From assembly GCA_964398785.1 (NCBI GenBank), contig CAYNNQ010000002.1:62001-126000 (forward strand): 64,000 nt of DNA. The letters are read 5' to 3'. The notes under the pieces are model-generated. The model saw only the letters and a program-made list of their open reading frames with translations. It ran no database searches and had not been told where the DNA came from. This stretch comes from CAYNNQ01 sp964398785 (GTDB lineage: Bacteria; Desulfobacterota; Desulfovibrionia; Desulfovibrionales; Desulfonatronovibrionaceae). The translations under genes were made by a program, and so were the position numbers. This document shows, piece by piece, positions 49,133 to 58,189 of the stretch; within the stretch, counting starts at the first letter, position 1; every line of letters starts with the position of its first letter.

Positions 49133-49891
49133 ATGGCTGGACATAGCAAATGGCATAATATTCAACATCGCAAAGGCCGTCAGGACGCCAAGAAAGGTAA
49201 ACAGTTTACCAAAGCGGCCAAGGAGATCATCCTGGCTGCAAGAGAAGGTGGAGGAGATCCGGAGCACAATGTGCGTCTCCGTGCCGCTTTGGAAACGGCC
49301 AAGGCGGTAAATATGCCCAAGGATCGCCGGGAGACTGCCATCAAGAAAGGTACCGGGGAACTAGCCGCAGATAGCATTGAAGAGGTGGTTTATGAAGGCT
49401 ATGGGCCGGGAGGTGTAGCCATGCTTATTGAAGCGGCTACGGACAATAAGAATCGCACGGTAGCCGAGATTCGGCATATTATGAGCAAGGGCGGTGGATC
49501 TCTGGGAGAAGCGGGTTGTGTGGCCTGGATGTTCGAGAAATTGGGTATATTGTCTTTTGACAAAGAGAAATTTTCCGAGGAAGAAATAATGGAAGTGGGG
49601 CTGGAGGCCGGAATAGAGGATGTGCAGGATGACGGGGACCAATGGCAGGTGAAATGCTCTCCCGAAGATTACAACGATGTCAAGGAGGCGTTCGAGAAGA
49701 GGGGGATGGAGTTTACCGAGGCGGAAGTGACCATGGTGCCCCAGAATTACGTACCCGTGGATGCAGAGACCGGAAGAAAGCTTTACGCTGTTTATGAAAA
49801 ACTGGATGATCATGATGATGTGCAGAATGTATATGCCAATTTTGAACTTACTGATGATGCCTACCATGAACTTCAGGCCGAAGCATCATAG
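49133..49891 (+). CDS. YebC/PmpR-family protein
   Basis: The 252-residue protein begins MAGHSKWHNIQHRKGRQDAK, the unmistakable YebC/PmpR signature, and has the three-domain family length. Members were described as transcriptional regulators and more recently as helping ribosomes at proline-rich stretches. The location beside ruvC is the usual one. GAGGAGG precedes the ATG. Confidence 0.95.
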   Translation: MAGHSKWHNIQHRKGRQDAKKGKQFTKAAKEIILAAREGGGDPEHNVRLRAALETAKAVNMPKDRRETAIKKGTGELAADSIEEVVYEGYGPGGVAMLIEAATDNKNRTVAEIRHIMSKGGGSLGEAGCVAWMFEKLGILSFDKEKFSEEEIMEVGLEAGIEDVQDDGDQWQVKCSPEDYNDVKEAFEKRGMEFTEAEVTMVPQNYVPVDAETGRKLYAVYEKLDDHDDVQNVYANFELTDDAYHELQAEAS

Positions 49892-49904
49892 AAAGGGCGT
49901 TTAG

Positions 49905-50396
49905 TTGAAAATAGTTATTGGTCTGGATCCCGGGTCCAGATGCACCGGTGTGGGAGTAATCCGGGAACAGTCCGGTAAATTGGAGCTTATGCACACCGGG
50001 ACTATCCGTCCCGGAGCGAAAAATGATTTGAGCGAACGCCTAGGGGAACTGTTTCTGCGTACCGGAGAAATTCTGGATGAATTCCTGCCGGACTTTGCGG
50101 CTATTGAAGACGTTTTTACCGCATATAATGCCTCTTCTGCGCTTAAACTGGGTCAAGCCCGGGGAGCGATAATTGCCGCCTGTACTTCGCGGGGGATTCC
50201 TGTACATTCCTGCGAACCGACAATGGTCAAGAAATCCCTTGTCGGGGCGGGAAGAGCGGACAAATCACAGGTGGCCTTCATGGTGGGGCAGCTTCTGGGG
50301 TGCAAGCCGGATTGGGCCCAAGACAGCAGCGATGCCTTGGCTGTGGCCATAGCTTTTCTCAATCAGCAACGCATGTCCCGTTTGGGGGCAAAATAG
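49905..50396 (+). CDS. ruvC: Holliday junction endonuclease RuvC
   Basis: The 163-residue protein has the RuvC catalytic residues in IGLDPGSRCTGVG (Asp), AAIEDVFTAYN (Glu) and DSSDALAVAI (Asp pair). It cuts Holliday junctions moved by RuvAB. The TTG start at 49905 has AAAGGGCG nine bases upstream. It starts the ruvCAB operon; ruvA begins three bases after the stop. Confidence 0.95.
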   Translation: MKIVIGLDPGSRCTGVGVIREQSGKLELMHTGTIRPGAKNDLSERLGELFLRTGEILDEFLPDFAAIEDVFTAYNASSALKLGQARGAIIAACTSRGIPVHSCEPTMVKKSLVGAGRADKSQVAFMVGQLLGCKPDWAQDSSDALAVAIAFLNQQRMSRLGAK

Positions 50397-50399
50397 CTT

Positions 50400-51008
50400 A
50401 TGATTTCCTATCTACAAGGCAGAGTAGTGAAAATGGAGGAGAGATCCTGCTTGGTTGTAACCACACAGGGAGTGGGATATGAAGTCTTTTTGTCTCCACG
50501 CGGCTTGCAGGCACTTGGGGGCAGGGAAGAGGCTGAACTGTATGTGTATACAGTTGTTCGCGAGGACTCTTTGGATCTATATGGTTTTCCTACCTGGGAG
50601 GAACGAAAAACCTTTGCTGTCTTGGTGGACTTACCCAAGCTTGGGCCAAAGACGGCACTGGCAATGCTCAATTGCTTTAATCCTTCCCAATTATCCGGGC
50701 TGGCAGCCGCTAACGATGAGCAATCCCTAGCTTCGGTCCCGGGTATCGGCGCCAAAACCGCCCGCCGGATACTTCTGGACTTAAAGGACCGTCTTGATTT
50801 TATTGATTCCGGGGAGCAGACGTCCGTGGGGCCTGCATCTGGGGAAAATTCGGTTTATGCGGATGTCCTCTCTGGTCTTTCCTCTCTAGGATATAGTTCC
50901 TCCGAGATTTCTGCCCTTGCAAACGAGGTTTTGCAAAGCGATCCGGATTTGGATGTTTCCGGGGCGATTCGGGCGGTGTTGAAACTGAAGGCGCGAGAGA
51001 AGCAATGA
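50400..51008 (+). CDS. ruvA: Holliday junction-binding protein RuvA
   Basis: The 202-residue protein has the OB-fold N-domain (MISYLQGRVVKMEERSC), helix-hairpin-helix motifs (LPKLGPKTALAML, VPGIGAKTARRILLDL) and the C-terminal RuvB-contact domain. A tetramer holds the junction open for RuvB. It overlaps ruvB by four bases. Confidence 0.95.
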   Translation: MISYLQGRVVKMEERSCLVVTTQGVGYEVFLSPRGLQALGGREEAELYVYTVVREDSLDLYGFPTWEERKTFAVLVDLPKLGPKTALAMLNCFNPSQLSGLAAANDEQSLASVPGIGAKTARRILLDLKDRLDFIDSGEQTSVGPASGENSVYADVLSGLSSLGYSSSEISALANEVLQSDPDLDVSGAIRAVLKLKAREKQ

Positions 51009-52000
51009 GCGGCAACGCATTCGAAGAAAATATCCGTCCCAAGCGGCTTTCTGACTTTGTTGGACAGGGGGATGTACGCCAAAACCTGCAGGTCTATCTG
51101 CAGGCTGCACTGGAGAGGGGGCAGCATCTGGACCATACCCTGCTTTACGGGAACCCTGGGCTGGGAAAGACCACCCTGGCTCAGATAATGGGCAGTGAGC
51201 TGGGGGTGAACATGGTTAGTACCTCCGGACCTGTTCTGGAAAAAAGCGGGGACCTGGCTGCGATTCTTACCAACCTGAACCGCAATGATATCCTGTTTAT
51301 AGATGAAGTGCACCGCATGCCGCCGAGTGTTGAGGAAATACTTTATCCGGGAATGGAGGATTACAAGCTGGATCTTATCGTGGGGCAGGGACCTGGAGCG
51401 AGAACGGTAAAAATCGATCTGGAGCCGTTTACTCTTGTCGGAGCCACCACCCGCCTTGGGCTTTTGAGTTCTCCTCTGCGGGATCGTTTCGGGGTTATTT
51501 GCCGTCTGGAATTTTATACCCCGCAGGAACTGGCCCAGATTGTCCAACGTTCGGCGGGGATTTTGGAAGTGGAACTGACCGAGGACGGCGCTTTGGAACT
51601 CGGTCGGCGTTCCCGCGGCACTCCACGCATAGCCAATCGGCTTTTACGCCGGGTTCGCGATTTCGCCCTGGTGGAAGGACGGGAAAAAATCGATGCCGAG
51701 GTGGCCTCCGCGTCATTGGAAGTTATGGATGTAGACAAGGATGGTCTGGATTTAATGGATCGGACGATACTCAAATGCATAATTACCCATTTTTCCGGGG
51801 GGCCGGTGGGAGTAAAGAGTATTGCCGCGGCCTGTTCGGAGGAAGTCCGGACCATAGAAGAAATATATGAGCCTTTTTTGATTCAGAGCGGATTTCTTAA
51901 AAGGACTTCGCGGGGCCGTGTAGCCACGGATAAAGCCTATGCCCACCTGGATATGCGTTTGGAAAAGATGGGGCAGTTGCCCCTGAACAAAGGAGTTTGA
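51005..52000 (+). CDS. ruvB: Holliday junction helicase motor RuvB
   Basis: The 331-residue AAA+ ATPase has RPKRLSDFVGQGDVRQNLQV, Walker A GNPGLGKTTLA, Walker B ILFIDEVHRMPP and GATTRLGLLSSPLRDRFG. The C-terminal winged helix ends QSGFLKRTSRGRVATDKAY. It pumps DNA through the junction. thyX follows one base after the stop. Confidence 0.96.
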   Translation: MSGNAFEENIRPKRLSDFVGQGDVRQNLQVYLQAALERGQHLDHTLLYGNPGLGKTTLAQIMGSELGVNMVSTSGPVLEKSGDLAAILTNLNRNDILFIDEVHRMPPSVEEILYPGMEDYKLDLIVGQGPGARTVKIDLEPFTLVGATTRLGLLSSPLRDRFGVICRLEFYTPQELAQIVQRSAGILEVELTEDGALELGRRSRGTPRIANRLLRRVRDFALVEGREKIDAEVASASLEVMDVDKDGLDLMDRTILKCIITHFSGGPVGVKSIAAACSEEVRTIEEIYEPFLIQSGFLKRTSRGRVATDKAYAHLDMRLEKMGQLPLNKGV

Positions 52001-52001
52001 T

Positions 52002-52730
52002 ATGTCCACACACATGGAAGTGCGACTTCTGTCCGGCACTCCGAGCCCGGAGGCGCTTATATATGCCGCGTTTCGCCAATGCTACAGTCCAGGCTATGTT
52101 GGGGATCTCTGGGAGGATCTGAAAGAAGGCAAGGTTTCCCGGGAAAAACAAAAGAATTTTATAAGCAAGGTTTTGGAGTCCGGACACGAGAGCCCCGTGG
52201 AGCATGTTTCCTATACATTTGCTATTCAAGGAGTGTCCCGTGCACTGACTCATCAGCTCGTGCGTCACCGGCTGGCTTCCTATTCACAGCAGAGCCAGAG
52301 ATATGTGGATGAGAACGACTTTCAGTATATAACTCCACCTTCACTTGAGCGCATACCGGAAGCCAAAAAACGCTATGATCGTTTTATGCAGGAGGTTACT
52401 GCCGCATATGCCGATTTACAGGAGATACTCAAAGAAAACGGACGGGGTAAAAAAGCCAATGAAGATGCACGTTTTGTCCTTCCTCAAGCCTCGGAATCCA
52501 AAATAGTCGTAACCATGAATTGCCGTAGTCTTTTGCATTTTTTCGAGTTGCGCTGCTGTGAACGGGCCCAGTGGGAAATTCGGGAAATGGCCTGGGCCAT
52601 GCTTAAAATATTGCGCGAGGAACTGCCGGTTATCTTTTCCGCGGCGGGGCCGAAATGTGAGCGTTTGGGATATTGCCCGGAAGGGGAGAAGTTTACCTGC
52701 GGTAAGTATCCGTTGCGTAAAGAGGGGTAA
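52002..52730 (+). CDS. thyX: Flavin-dependent thymidylate synthase ThyX
   Basis: The 242-residue protein has the ThyX motif RHRLASYSQQSQRY near residue 87 and ESGHESPVEHVSYTFAI before it. It makes dTMP from dUMP with methylenetetrahydrofolate, FAD and NADPH, and replaces ThyA. It is the last gene of the rlmE-yebC-ruvCAB-thyX run. Confidence 0.95.
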   Translation: MSTHMEVRLLSGTPSPEALIYAAFRQCYSPGYVGDLWEDLKEGKVSREKQKNFISKVLESGHESPVEHVSYTFAIQGVSRALTHQLVRHRLASYSQQSQRYVDENDFQYITPPSLERIPEAKKRYDRFMQEVTAAYADLQEILKENGRGKKANEDARFVLPQASESKIVVTMNCRSLLHFFELRCCERAQWEIREMAWAMLKILREELPVIFSAAGPKCERLGYCPEGEKFTCGKYPLRKEG

Positions 52731-52807
52731 AGGGGGAAAGTCAGGGAAAATTGTTTCTTTCCAGGCAGCTCTTTAGCCAGACTTTGCGCATGTATTAAAA
52801 TTGGGTC

Positions 52808-52900
52808 CTCGACGTTTTATGTGGATTTTCTCCTCCTGATCTTTTTGGATGCTTTTAACGAGATGCCGCGCGTTTTCTTGGCCCCGCCAAAAGTAATGGA
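52808..52900 (-). repeat. R3 repeat, single arm (inverted)
   Basis: Read on the minus strand: TTGGCGGGGCCAAGAAAACG, CGCGGCATCTCGTTAAAAGC and ATCCAAAAAGATCAGGAGGA, then AAATCCACATAAAACGTCGA. It is a close match to the right arm of the 55395-55715 element and lies between thyX and a convergent HD-GYP gene. Confidence 0.75.
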
Positions 52901-52901
52901 C

Positions 52902-53909
52902 TTAGGTGATTTCGGAATCGCTAAGGAGCATGACCAGTTCTTTATACACATGTGTGTCAAATGCCCCCTGCATATGGTTGCGCATGATCTTGAGCGCATT
53001 GAAAGAAGTCTCGGCTGGGGCATAGGGACGCTCTGAAGTTATTGCATCGTATACGTCGCAACAGGTCAGATAGCGTATGGGCAGGGGGATGTTCCTTTCC
53101 TGCAATCCACTGGGGTATCCGGAACCATCATATTTTTCGTGATGGAACATGATGCATTTTATAGTCATATGAGCCAAAGGTAGATTGGAGCAAAGATTCA
53201 TCCCCAAAACAGGGTGCTGCTTTACCAAGTTCCATTCATCCGGTTCTAGTTTTCCGGGCTTGTTCAGGATTCTTTTGGGAATTTTTCGTTTACCCACATC
53301 ATGCAGCAAGGCTCCCATTCCTACGTCCACTTTTTCTTTTTGGGAGAATTCGTGCTTGTTCAGGAGGGCCATGGTATAAGTGAATACATGCACGCAATGA
53401 GAATAGGTTTTATAGTCGTGTGATATCAATTTCCCGATGTTTTTTATGGCTTCCTCTTGGTCCAAGAATTCTATGGTGTCATAGACAACCTCTTTTATGT
53501 CCTCCAAATACTCCTGAGTTACTCCGGAAGGGAGTTTTTTTTCGAATATTTCCTGAATCAGATTATTGGAGGTCTTTAAAAAAATTTTGCTTCTTTCTTT
53601 TATGGGTATTTCAGAGTTATTAAGGATGGTTTTCAAATTTTCATTTACGTATTTATCGTATTCTTTTTTTTGATCATGCGGGACATAGATGCAATCTATG
53701 CCATTGTCGTAGAGTTTTTCTTTTAGTTCTTTGGTGAAATTCTCCCTTTTATTTGTATAAAGTACATATCGATAGTTATGATACAGGTAAATCTGGAAGT
53801 CCGATGAAGTATCTGTTTGAAGGACAAGAGGAGATATTGGAAAGAACCTGTTTTTTTCTTGATTCGACATTTTTTCCGCGTAAGTATTTTGTTTAGATTT
53901 TTTTCCCAT
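52902..53909 (-). CDS. HD-GYP domain phosphodiesterase-like protein
   Basis: The 335-residue protein has an HD-GYP domain at about 150-320: HDVGKRKIPKRILNKPGKL, HHEKYDGSGYPSG and CCDVYDAITSERPY. The signature residues HD, HHExxDGSGYP and D are present, so it should hydrolyse c-di-GMP. The N-terminal 130 residues carry no domain I recognise. Confidence 0.88.
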   Translation of the reverse strand: MGKKSKQNTYAEKMSNQEKNRFFPISPLVLQTDTSSDFQIYLYHNYRYVLYTNKRENFTKELKEKLYDNGIDCIYVPHDQKKEYDKYVNENLKTILNNSEIPIKERSKIFLKTSNNLIQEIFEKKLPSGVTQEYLEDIKEVVYDTIEFLDQEEAIKNIGKLISHDYKTYSHCVHVFTYTMALLNKHEFSQKEKVDVGMGALLHDVGKRKIPKRILNKPGKLEPDEWNLVKQHPVLGMNLCSNLPLAHMTIKCIMFHHEKYDGSGYPSGLQERNIPLPIRYLTCCDVYDAITSERPYAPAETSFNALKIMRNHMQGAFDTHVYKELVMLLSDSEIT

Positions 53910-53938
53910 TTATTTCACTCAGTGATATTAAATAAGGG

Positions 53939-54730
53939 CTAGCATGCGCTATATCCCCGGAGTCTATTGGAAACAGCTCGGGAAAATTTCAAAAGGGTTG
54001 TGGAATCTTTGTATGCGTAAGCCCGGGTTGTGTTGATGTCCTGAACCAATTTTTTAACTTTTGTTTGCGAAAAAGGCAAATTGCAAAATCTTGCGATTTT
54101 GGGGAGATGTCTAGCTCCGTTTTGCACAAGATCCTCAAAACCGATGAACAAACTTTTCTCCGGAGGCAGGGAGTGTATATGGAAACGCCCCCGGTCAATA
54201 TATTCCTCCCACAGACTGAAGGCTCCCTCCAAGGAGTTGCAGCGTGAAGAAGGGGATTTCCCTCTTTCATGGCGGGATTTTAAACTCTGGGCCACATCTG
54301 TTCCGTGCCGTTCGATATAGATCACTTTGGCATTGGGGAATATACTGAGCCAGACGGGAAGAGTGAATGTGTTTCTAGGGTCTTTCCATCCCCAAGGGAT
54401 TTCGAGGTCGAAAAGGGTCGTGTGTTTTTGGGAATTTTCTTCTCCCAAATAAGTGATTGATTCCAAGCTGCTGAGCATGGGGAGGATATATTCCTGAACC
54501 ACGGGCAGATTTTCTTTGTTTTGCAATACGCTGTCCAGGGGTAGAGGGTTATCCCAACTGGCTCCCAATTCTTGCATTATACCTTGGTTGATTCCGACAA
54601 AGAAAACAGACTCGTGGTGCTTCTCTTTTTTCGCTCCCAAAAATAAACCTAGTTCCTGCAGGAGTTGAGCAAGGAGACTTGTCCCTGAACGATGCATGCC
54701 AAAAATAATAATAGGTGCGCCCAAGTCCAC
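53939..54730 (-). CDS. Sulfotransferase-like protein
   Basis: The 263-residue protein has the PAPS-binding 5' loop IFGMHRSGTSLLAQLL near the N-terminus and the 3'-phosphate motif VIYIERHGTDVAQSLKSR near residue 140. These define sulfotransferase folds. Acceptor unknown. The GTG at 54730 has GGAG only three bases upstream, so the start is uncertain; the ATG at residue 12 would cut into the PAPS loop. It is followed upstream by a broken ftsH. Confidence 0.72.
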   Translation of the reverse strand: MDLGAPIIIFGMHRSGTSLLAQLLQELGLFLGAKKEKHHESVFFVGINQGIMQELGASWDNPLPLDSVLQNKENLPVVQEYILPMLSSLESITYLGEENSQKHTTLFDLEIPWGWKDPRNTFTLPVWLSIFPNAKVIYIERHGTDVAQSLKSRHERGKSPSSRCNSLEGAFSLWEEYIDRGRFHIHSLPPEKSLFIGFEDLVQNGARHLPKIARFCNLPFSQTKVKKLVQDINTTRAYAYKDSTTLLKFSRAVSNRLRGYSAC

Positions 54731-54756
54731 TCTCCGGATTAGTACCTGTTTCGTGA

Positions 54757-55350
54757 TTAAGCCAAGGAAGTACAGGATAATATTGTTCGATATTCACCAA
54801 GGAGGGTATATACCTCCTCATAAGGGACCTCGTCCTCGTTGATCAGTTTCTCCGCCAACTTATCCATGGAATCCTGGCTGGTTGAGAGTAGGTTTTCGGC
54901 CTTTTTGTATGCCTCATTGAGCAGGGCCTCTACTTCACTGTCCACTTCCTGGGCGGTATTTTCGCTGTATTCCCGGTATGTTCCGAGTCCTTCCCCCAGA
55001 AAAACCTGCTCATTTCTGTTTCCCAAGGCCATATGTTCAAATCTGCCACTCATGCCCCATTCCAATACCATTCTCCTGGCTAGTTGGGTGGCTTGCTGGA
55101 GGTCATTACCGGCTCCGCTGGTGGCGGTGTTAAATATCAGGACCTCAGCCGCTCTTCCGCCCATCATGACTGCTAGTCGATCCTGGAGATAGCCCCGATC
55201 GTATATATATTTTTCTTCCTCAAAATCGGATCCGGTGATGGAAAAAAGGGACATCCGCTTCTCCGGCAACAGCTCTGGCCAAGAGGGTCTTCCCTGTTCC
55301 AGGTGGGCCGACTAGCATGATACCTTAAGACCGGAATCTCCGAAGGAGGA
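54757..55350 (-). pseudogene. Degenerate ftsH fragment with internal deletion
   Basis: Minus-strand pieces of the FtsH protease line up in order but not in one frame. A Walker A GIMLVGPPGTGKTLLARAVA (about 55240-55322) has a TAA just before it in frame. A shift in a T run near 55243 then leads to FSITGSDFEEEKYIYDRGY, where SGSDFVE of FtsH is joined directly to the later YLYSREELLDRL region. The Walker B, SRH region and HEAGH zinc site are deleted. The C-terminal helices (LEWGMSGRFEHMALG, then EVDSEVEALLNEAYKKA) remain to the stop at 54757. It cannot be a protease. Confidence 0.8.
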
Positions 55351-55394
55351 TAAATAGGTAATAAAATGGGTGTATTTATGTCCATTTCTATTTT

Positions 55395-55715
55395 TGGTTC
55401 CTCGACGTTTGATTTGGATTTTCTCCGCCAGATTTTTGGGGATGCCCAACTACCGGCCCGGTGTTTTCCAGGTCCCGGAAAAGGGGAATGCCCCCTCTGG
55501 ACTCTAGCTTTGAAAGGGAGAAAAAGTTTGGCAGCATTCAAGTTGGTAATTTTGCCAGTCTGCATCAAGAGCCCGATTTTCGGTCCGGTTTCCCCCTTTT
55601 GGCGGGACCTAGAAAACGCGCGGCCCTCTCGTTAAAAGCATCCAAAAAGATCAGGCGAAAAAAATATAAAAAATCCACACGCTGTGTCGAAGAGCCCAAT
55701 TTTTGGGGTCTTGGA
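55395..55715. repeat. R3 repeat, full foldback element
   Basis: The two ends are imperfect inverted copies of about 100 bases. The left arm has CTCGACG, TGGATTTTCTCCGCCAGA, TGGGGATGCC and GTGTTTTCCAGGTCCCG; the right arm holds their reverse complements, with GGGACCTAGAAAACGCGCGG, GCATCCAAAAAGATCAGGCG and AAATCCACACGCTGTGTCGA. About 110 bases lie between. Single-arm copies occur at 38784 and 52808 and an old copy at 48060. No open frame in it looks like a transposase. Confidence 0.7.
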
Positions 55716-56263
55716 CGGAAATCGCCTCTGTAAAGGTCCCTTCGATCTTCTCCCCCTGGACGATTATTTACTTGATTTTGTTGTTTTTCAAGTGTTTTTT
55801 GAATGTGGTATAATTAATTTGTTGTAGGTGTGCAGTATGCTGATAGTATTGCCACCCGAAAAAGAGCAGAAGAAGAAGAAGGATGATCCCCCATCGGGTG
55901 TTTGTATTCTTCATGCGATGCTCCTTGGCCCGGTTTGCTGGATACAGAGCGGAAATGCTTTTAAGGGGGCCACATTGAATATGGATATTTATATAAATAT
56001 AATTGTTAAAGTTACTTAGTTTGTTTTTGCTGTCAATAAGCCGAGCAGGGACCTCTTATTTGGGGGCCTTTGCCGAAGGGAATGTGTGTTTGGGGACAGA
56101 GTAGCCTTGTTTTGGGGATACTCTTGGATGAAAGGAGGGATCCGTAGACATGGAGAAACGTCTATAGTGTTTTGCTGGGTGAGGTAGATGTAATTGCTTG
56201 TTTCCCGAGCACAATAACTTTCTGTTTCTAGGCAAGACTTTGCCATTGCCGGGTGAGAGTTAG
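55716..56263. other. Intergenic region without a convincing gene
   Basis: This stretch lies between R3 and the full R1 copy B. An extended -10 promoter-like site, TGGTATAAT, is at 55806-55814, but the only frame beyond it (63 codons from 55828) has poor codon use and no recognisable product. The region may be the decayed remains of a mobile insertion or simply spacer. Confidence 0.4.
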
Positions 56264-56454
56264 CTAGTTTCCATCCGGGAATAGCCCTTTTCCATTTTAA
56301 CGGCGTCAATTTGCGTAATTATTCGATCACGTATTAAGATACGCTCGTTCCTAATTACTTAATTTCTTTGTTAAACAGGAGAAAATATCATTTCCGGATT
56401 GGAAACGTGATATTTCTAAACCCGGAAATCTTTGAGTTTCCGGATAAGAACTAG
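56264..56454 (+). repeat. R1 repeat, full-length copy B (MITE-like)
   Basis: This 191-bp copy agrees along its length with copy A at 13553-13740 and is bounded by CTAGTTTCCATCCGG and CCGGATAAGAACTAG, which are inverted repeats with two mismatched columns. The TAG stop codon of the NnrD-like gene (56451-56453) lies inside its right end, so the insertion sets the end of that protein. Confidence 0.85.
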
Positions 56455-57305
56455 TTTAGGACCTTGTCGCAAGCTTTTTGCAGATTAAAGGCAATCTCTC
56501 CTATTTGAGTAGCCGGGGTGGGCGAGATGAGTTTCCCTGCCCAGCGGTTTATAAGGGAAGCCTTGCGGGAAGCTTCGTCTATGGGCATGCCCCAGGCAAT
56601 AAGTGAGGACACGGTCCCGGTCAGAGTGTCCCCGGTTCCCCCAATGGCCTCCATATTCTCGCTGCACGGACTCTCCACCTGGTGCATGATTCCCTCGTTG
56701 TTTATCACCAGATCGCTTTCTCCCTTGACCAACAGGTGCTTGGCTGCGTTGTTGTGTTCGTAGGCAAGCTTGGCCAGGTTTTTTGCTTTCTGGTCTCCAT
56801 GCAGTATGAATCCCCGGGTATAAAAGGGATGCGGGGCCTTTTCATCAGCCAAGAAGGCCAGTTCCCCTATGTCTGGGGTAAACAGATCGTATTCCGGGGC
56901 CAGGGTGCTCATTTTGGCTGCATACATGAATCCAGCGTCAGCTATAAGAGTGGGCCTGTTAGACATTTTGTCCACTGCCTCCAGTATTCGGAATTGCCAG
57001 TCTACATCCGGTTGTAGATAATGGAATACAAGGTTCTCCTGCTCGACATGGCCCAGATTTTGGCTGAGCCAGGAGTAAAGTTCCCGGCTTCCATCCCCAA
57101 GACCAATGTCTCCAATAAGATAAGCTCGTGGATAGGGAAGGGCGAGAGCCTTGGCAATGTGCACCGCAGCAGCGATCAGGGCCGGTGTCCCTCTGTTAAC
57201 CGGTATCTTTCGCCCCTTTAAGAACATGTCCTCGCCTTTAATTTCCACTTCTCCATAGGTGAGTGGAAAGTCAGTGTCTGGTACGGTCCCGACTATTCCC
57301 AGCAT
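56451..57305 (-). CDS. Carbohydrate kinase-like protein, NnrD (NAD(P)HX dehydratase) family
   Basis: From the ATG at 57305 the protein has 284 residues. The C-terminal GGTGDTLTGTVSSLIAWGMP matches the nucleotide/anion-hole motif (GTGDxLxG) of ADP-dependent NAD(P)HX dehydratases and related ribokinase-fold enzymes. It overlaps the DUF3343 gene by 13 bases and belongs to the same operon as the selenium genes, so it may have a special task there rather than ordinary NADHX repair. A start 15 codons earlier is possible. Its last residues are set by an R1 repeat. Confidence 0.7.
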   Translation of the reverse strand: MLGIVGTVPDTDFPLTYGEVEIKGEDMFLKGRKIPVNRGTPALIAAAVHIAKALALPYPRAYLIGDIGLGDGSRELYSWLSQNLGHVEQENLVFHYLQPDVDWQFRILEAVDKMSNRPTLIADAGFMYAAKMSTLAPEYDLFTPDIGELAFLADEKAPHPFYTRGFILHGDQKAKNLAKLAYEHNNAAKHLLVKGESDLVINNEGIMHQVESPCSENMEAIGGTGDTLTGTVSSLIAWGMPIDEASRKASLINRWAGKLISPTPATQIGEIAFNLQKACDKVLN

Positions 57306-57850
57306 TGCCTTTTTAGCTCTTGATAGGCCATCTCCAGGGCATATCCGCATAGGGTGTGCCCCAGTTGTAGAGGCGGGGGCGCCTCTTCCAATCTTTTACC
57401 GCAGAGTTCAGCTGCCAGATAGGGTACATCCGGGCAGCCTCCCCCGGAAATGTTCACTATAGTACTGTCTTTTTTGTTTACAGTGATTTTCATGTTCGCC
57501 GCTCGGCACATGAAGAATTCCCCAAAGTCCTTTTTCTGGAATATGTCTACCGGCTTGAGTAGGGGGCCGGTTACGGGAATACTCTCCAATGGGGATAGAT
57601 CTTTATCCTGTAAGCTGCGCTGGATGTTCATCTGTTCTATAAGGGGGAATTCGATTACCAGGTCACATCCTTTCTGTATTTCCGGCGGCGGACCCTTGAC
57701 CTTTATCTTCCAGCCTTTATTTTTGAGTATGGACTCTGCGGAGATGACTTCACTGGTGTTTTCGAATAGTAAGATCCCCCGGTCGGAAGAATTCCTTGGG
57801 GTCTTTGCCCGGCTTTTGAACCCATTTAAAAGTCTTTGCAGCATATACAT
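57293..57850 (-). CDS. DUF3343 protein, putative Se/S carrier-like
   Basis: The 185-residue protein has, at about 25-90, the DUF3343 fold (GILLFENTSEVISAESILK, then CDLVIEFPLIEQMN), described as a putative selenium/sulfur carrier-like domain. The C-terminal half adds a Cys-containing segment (SGGGCPDVPYLAAELCGKRL) that I do not recognise. It lies between the TusA-like and NnrD-like genes, in a cluster with the selenium transporter. Confidence 0.72.
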   Translation of the reverse strand: MYMLQRLLNGFKSRAKTPRNSSDRGILLFENTSEVISAESILKNKGWKIKVKGPPPEIQKGCDLVIEFPLIEQMNIQRSLQDKDLSPLESIPVTGPLLKPVDIFQKKDFGEFFMCRAANMKITVNKKDSTIVNISGGGCPDVPYLAAELCGKRLEEAPPPLQLGHTLCGYALEMAYQELKRQCWE

Positions 57851-57936
57851 GTTGGAATCGATTTGGATTTTTCAGGCCCGACAATAAAGGAATGCCAAGG
57901 TTGCCGGGCCTTTTATATAGGGGAGCGATGCATTGT

Positions 57937-58164
57937 TTAAGTTTTTTGTCCCTTGGCCAGTATAAGGCGATATTCCTCGGTTTCTTCCCGGATTTCTTTT
58001 ACCTCCCATCCCTTGCCTTCAGCTGCACGCCCCACATTCTCCTTAGAAGCATCAGTATCCACCAGGACATGGACTTCTGCTTCGGATGTTTTTTTTAGTG
58101 CCTGTACTGTATCCAGAACCGGTTGGGGGCAGGACAGGCCACGGGCATCCACTGTATCTGCCAT
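57937..58164 (-). CDS. TusA-family sulfur/selenium carrier protein
   Basis: The 75-residue protein has the TusA motif DARGLSCPQPVLDTVQAL with the active cysteine in CPxP. TusA-like proteins carry persulfide sulfur or, when linked to YedE, probably selenium. It follows the YedE gene by about 25 bases and has AAGGAGG upstream, so they are one operon. Confidence 0.85.
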   Translation of the reverse strand: MADTVDARGLSCPQPVLDTVQALKKTSEAEVHVLVDTDASKENVGRAAEGKGWEVKEIREETEEYRLILAKGQKT

Positions 58165-58189
58165 TTGTAAATCCTCCTTTTTAAATATG

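Noticed and set aside
55395..55715. R3 as an insertion sequence
   Set aside because: No open frame of transposase type in any direction; only inverted arms are seen.
55828..56019. 63-codon frame after a promoter-like site
   Set aside because: No ribosome site, no recognisable product, and surrounded by repeat and pseudogene debris.
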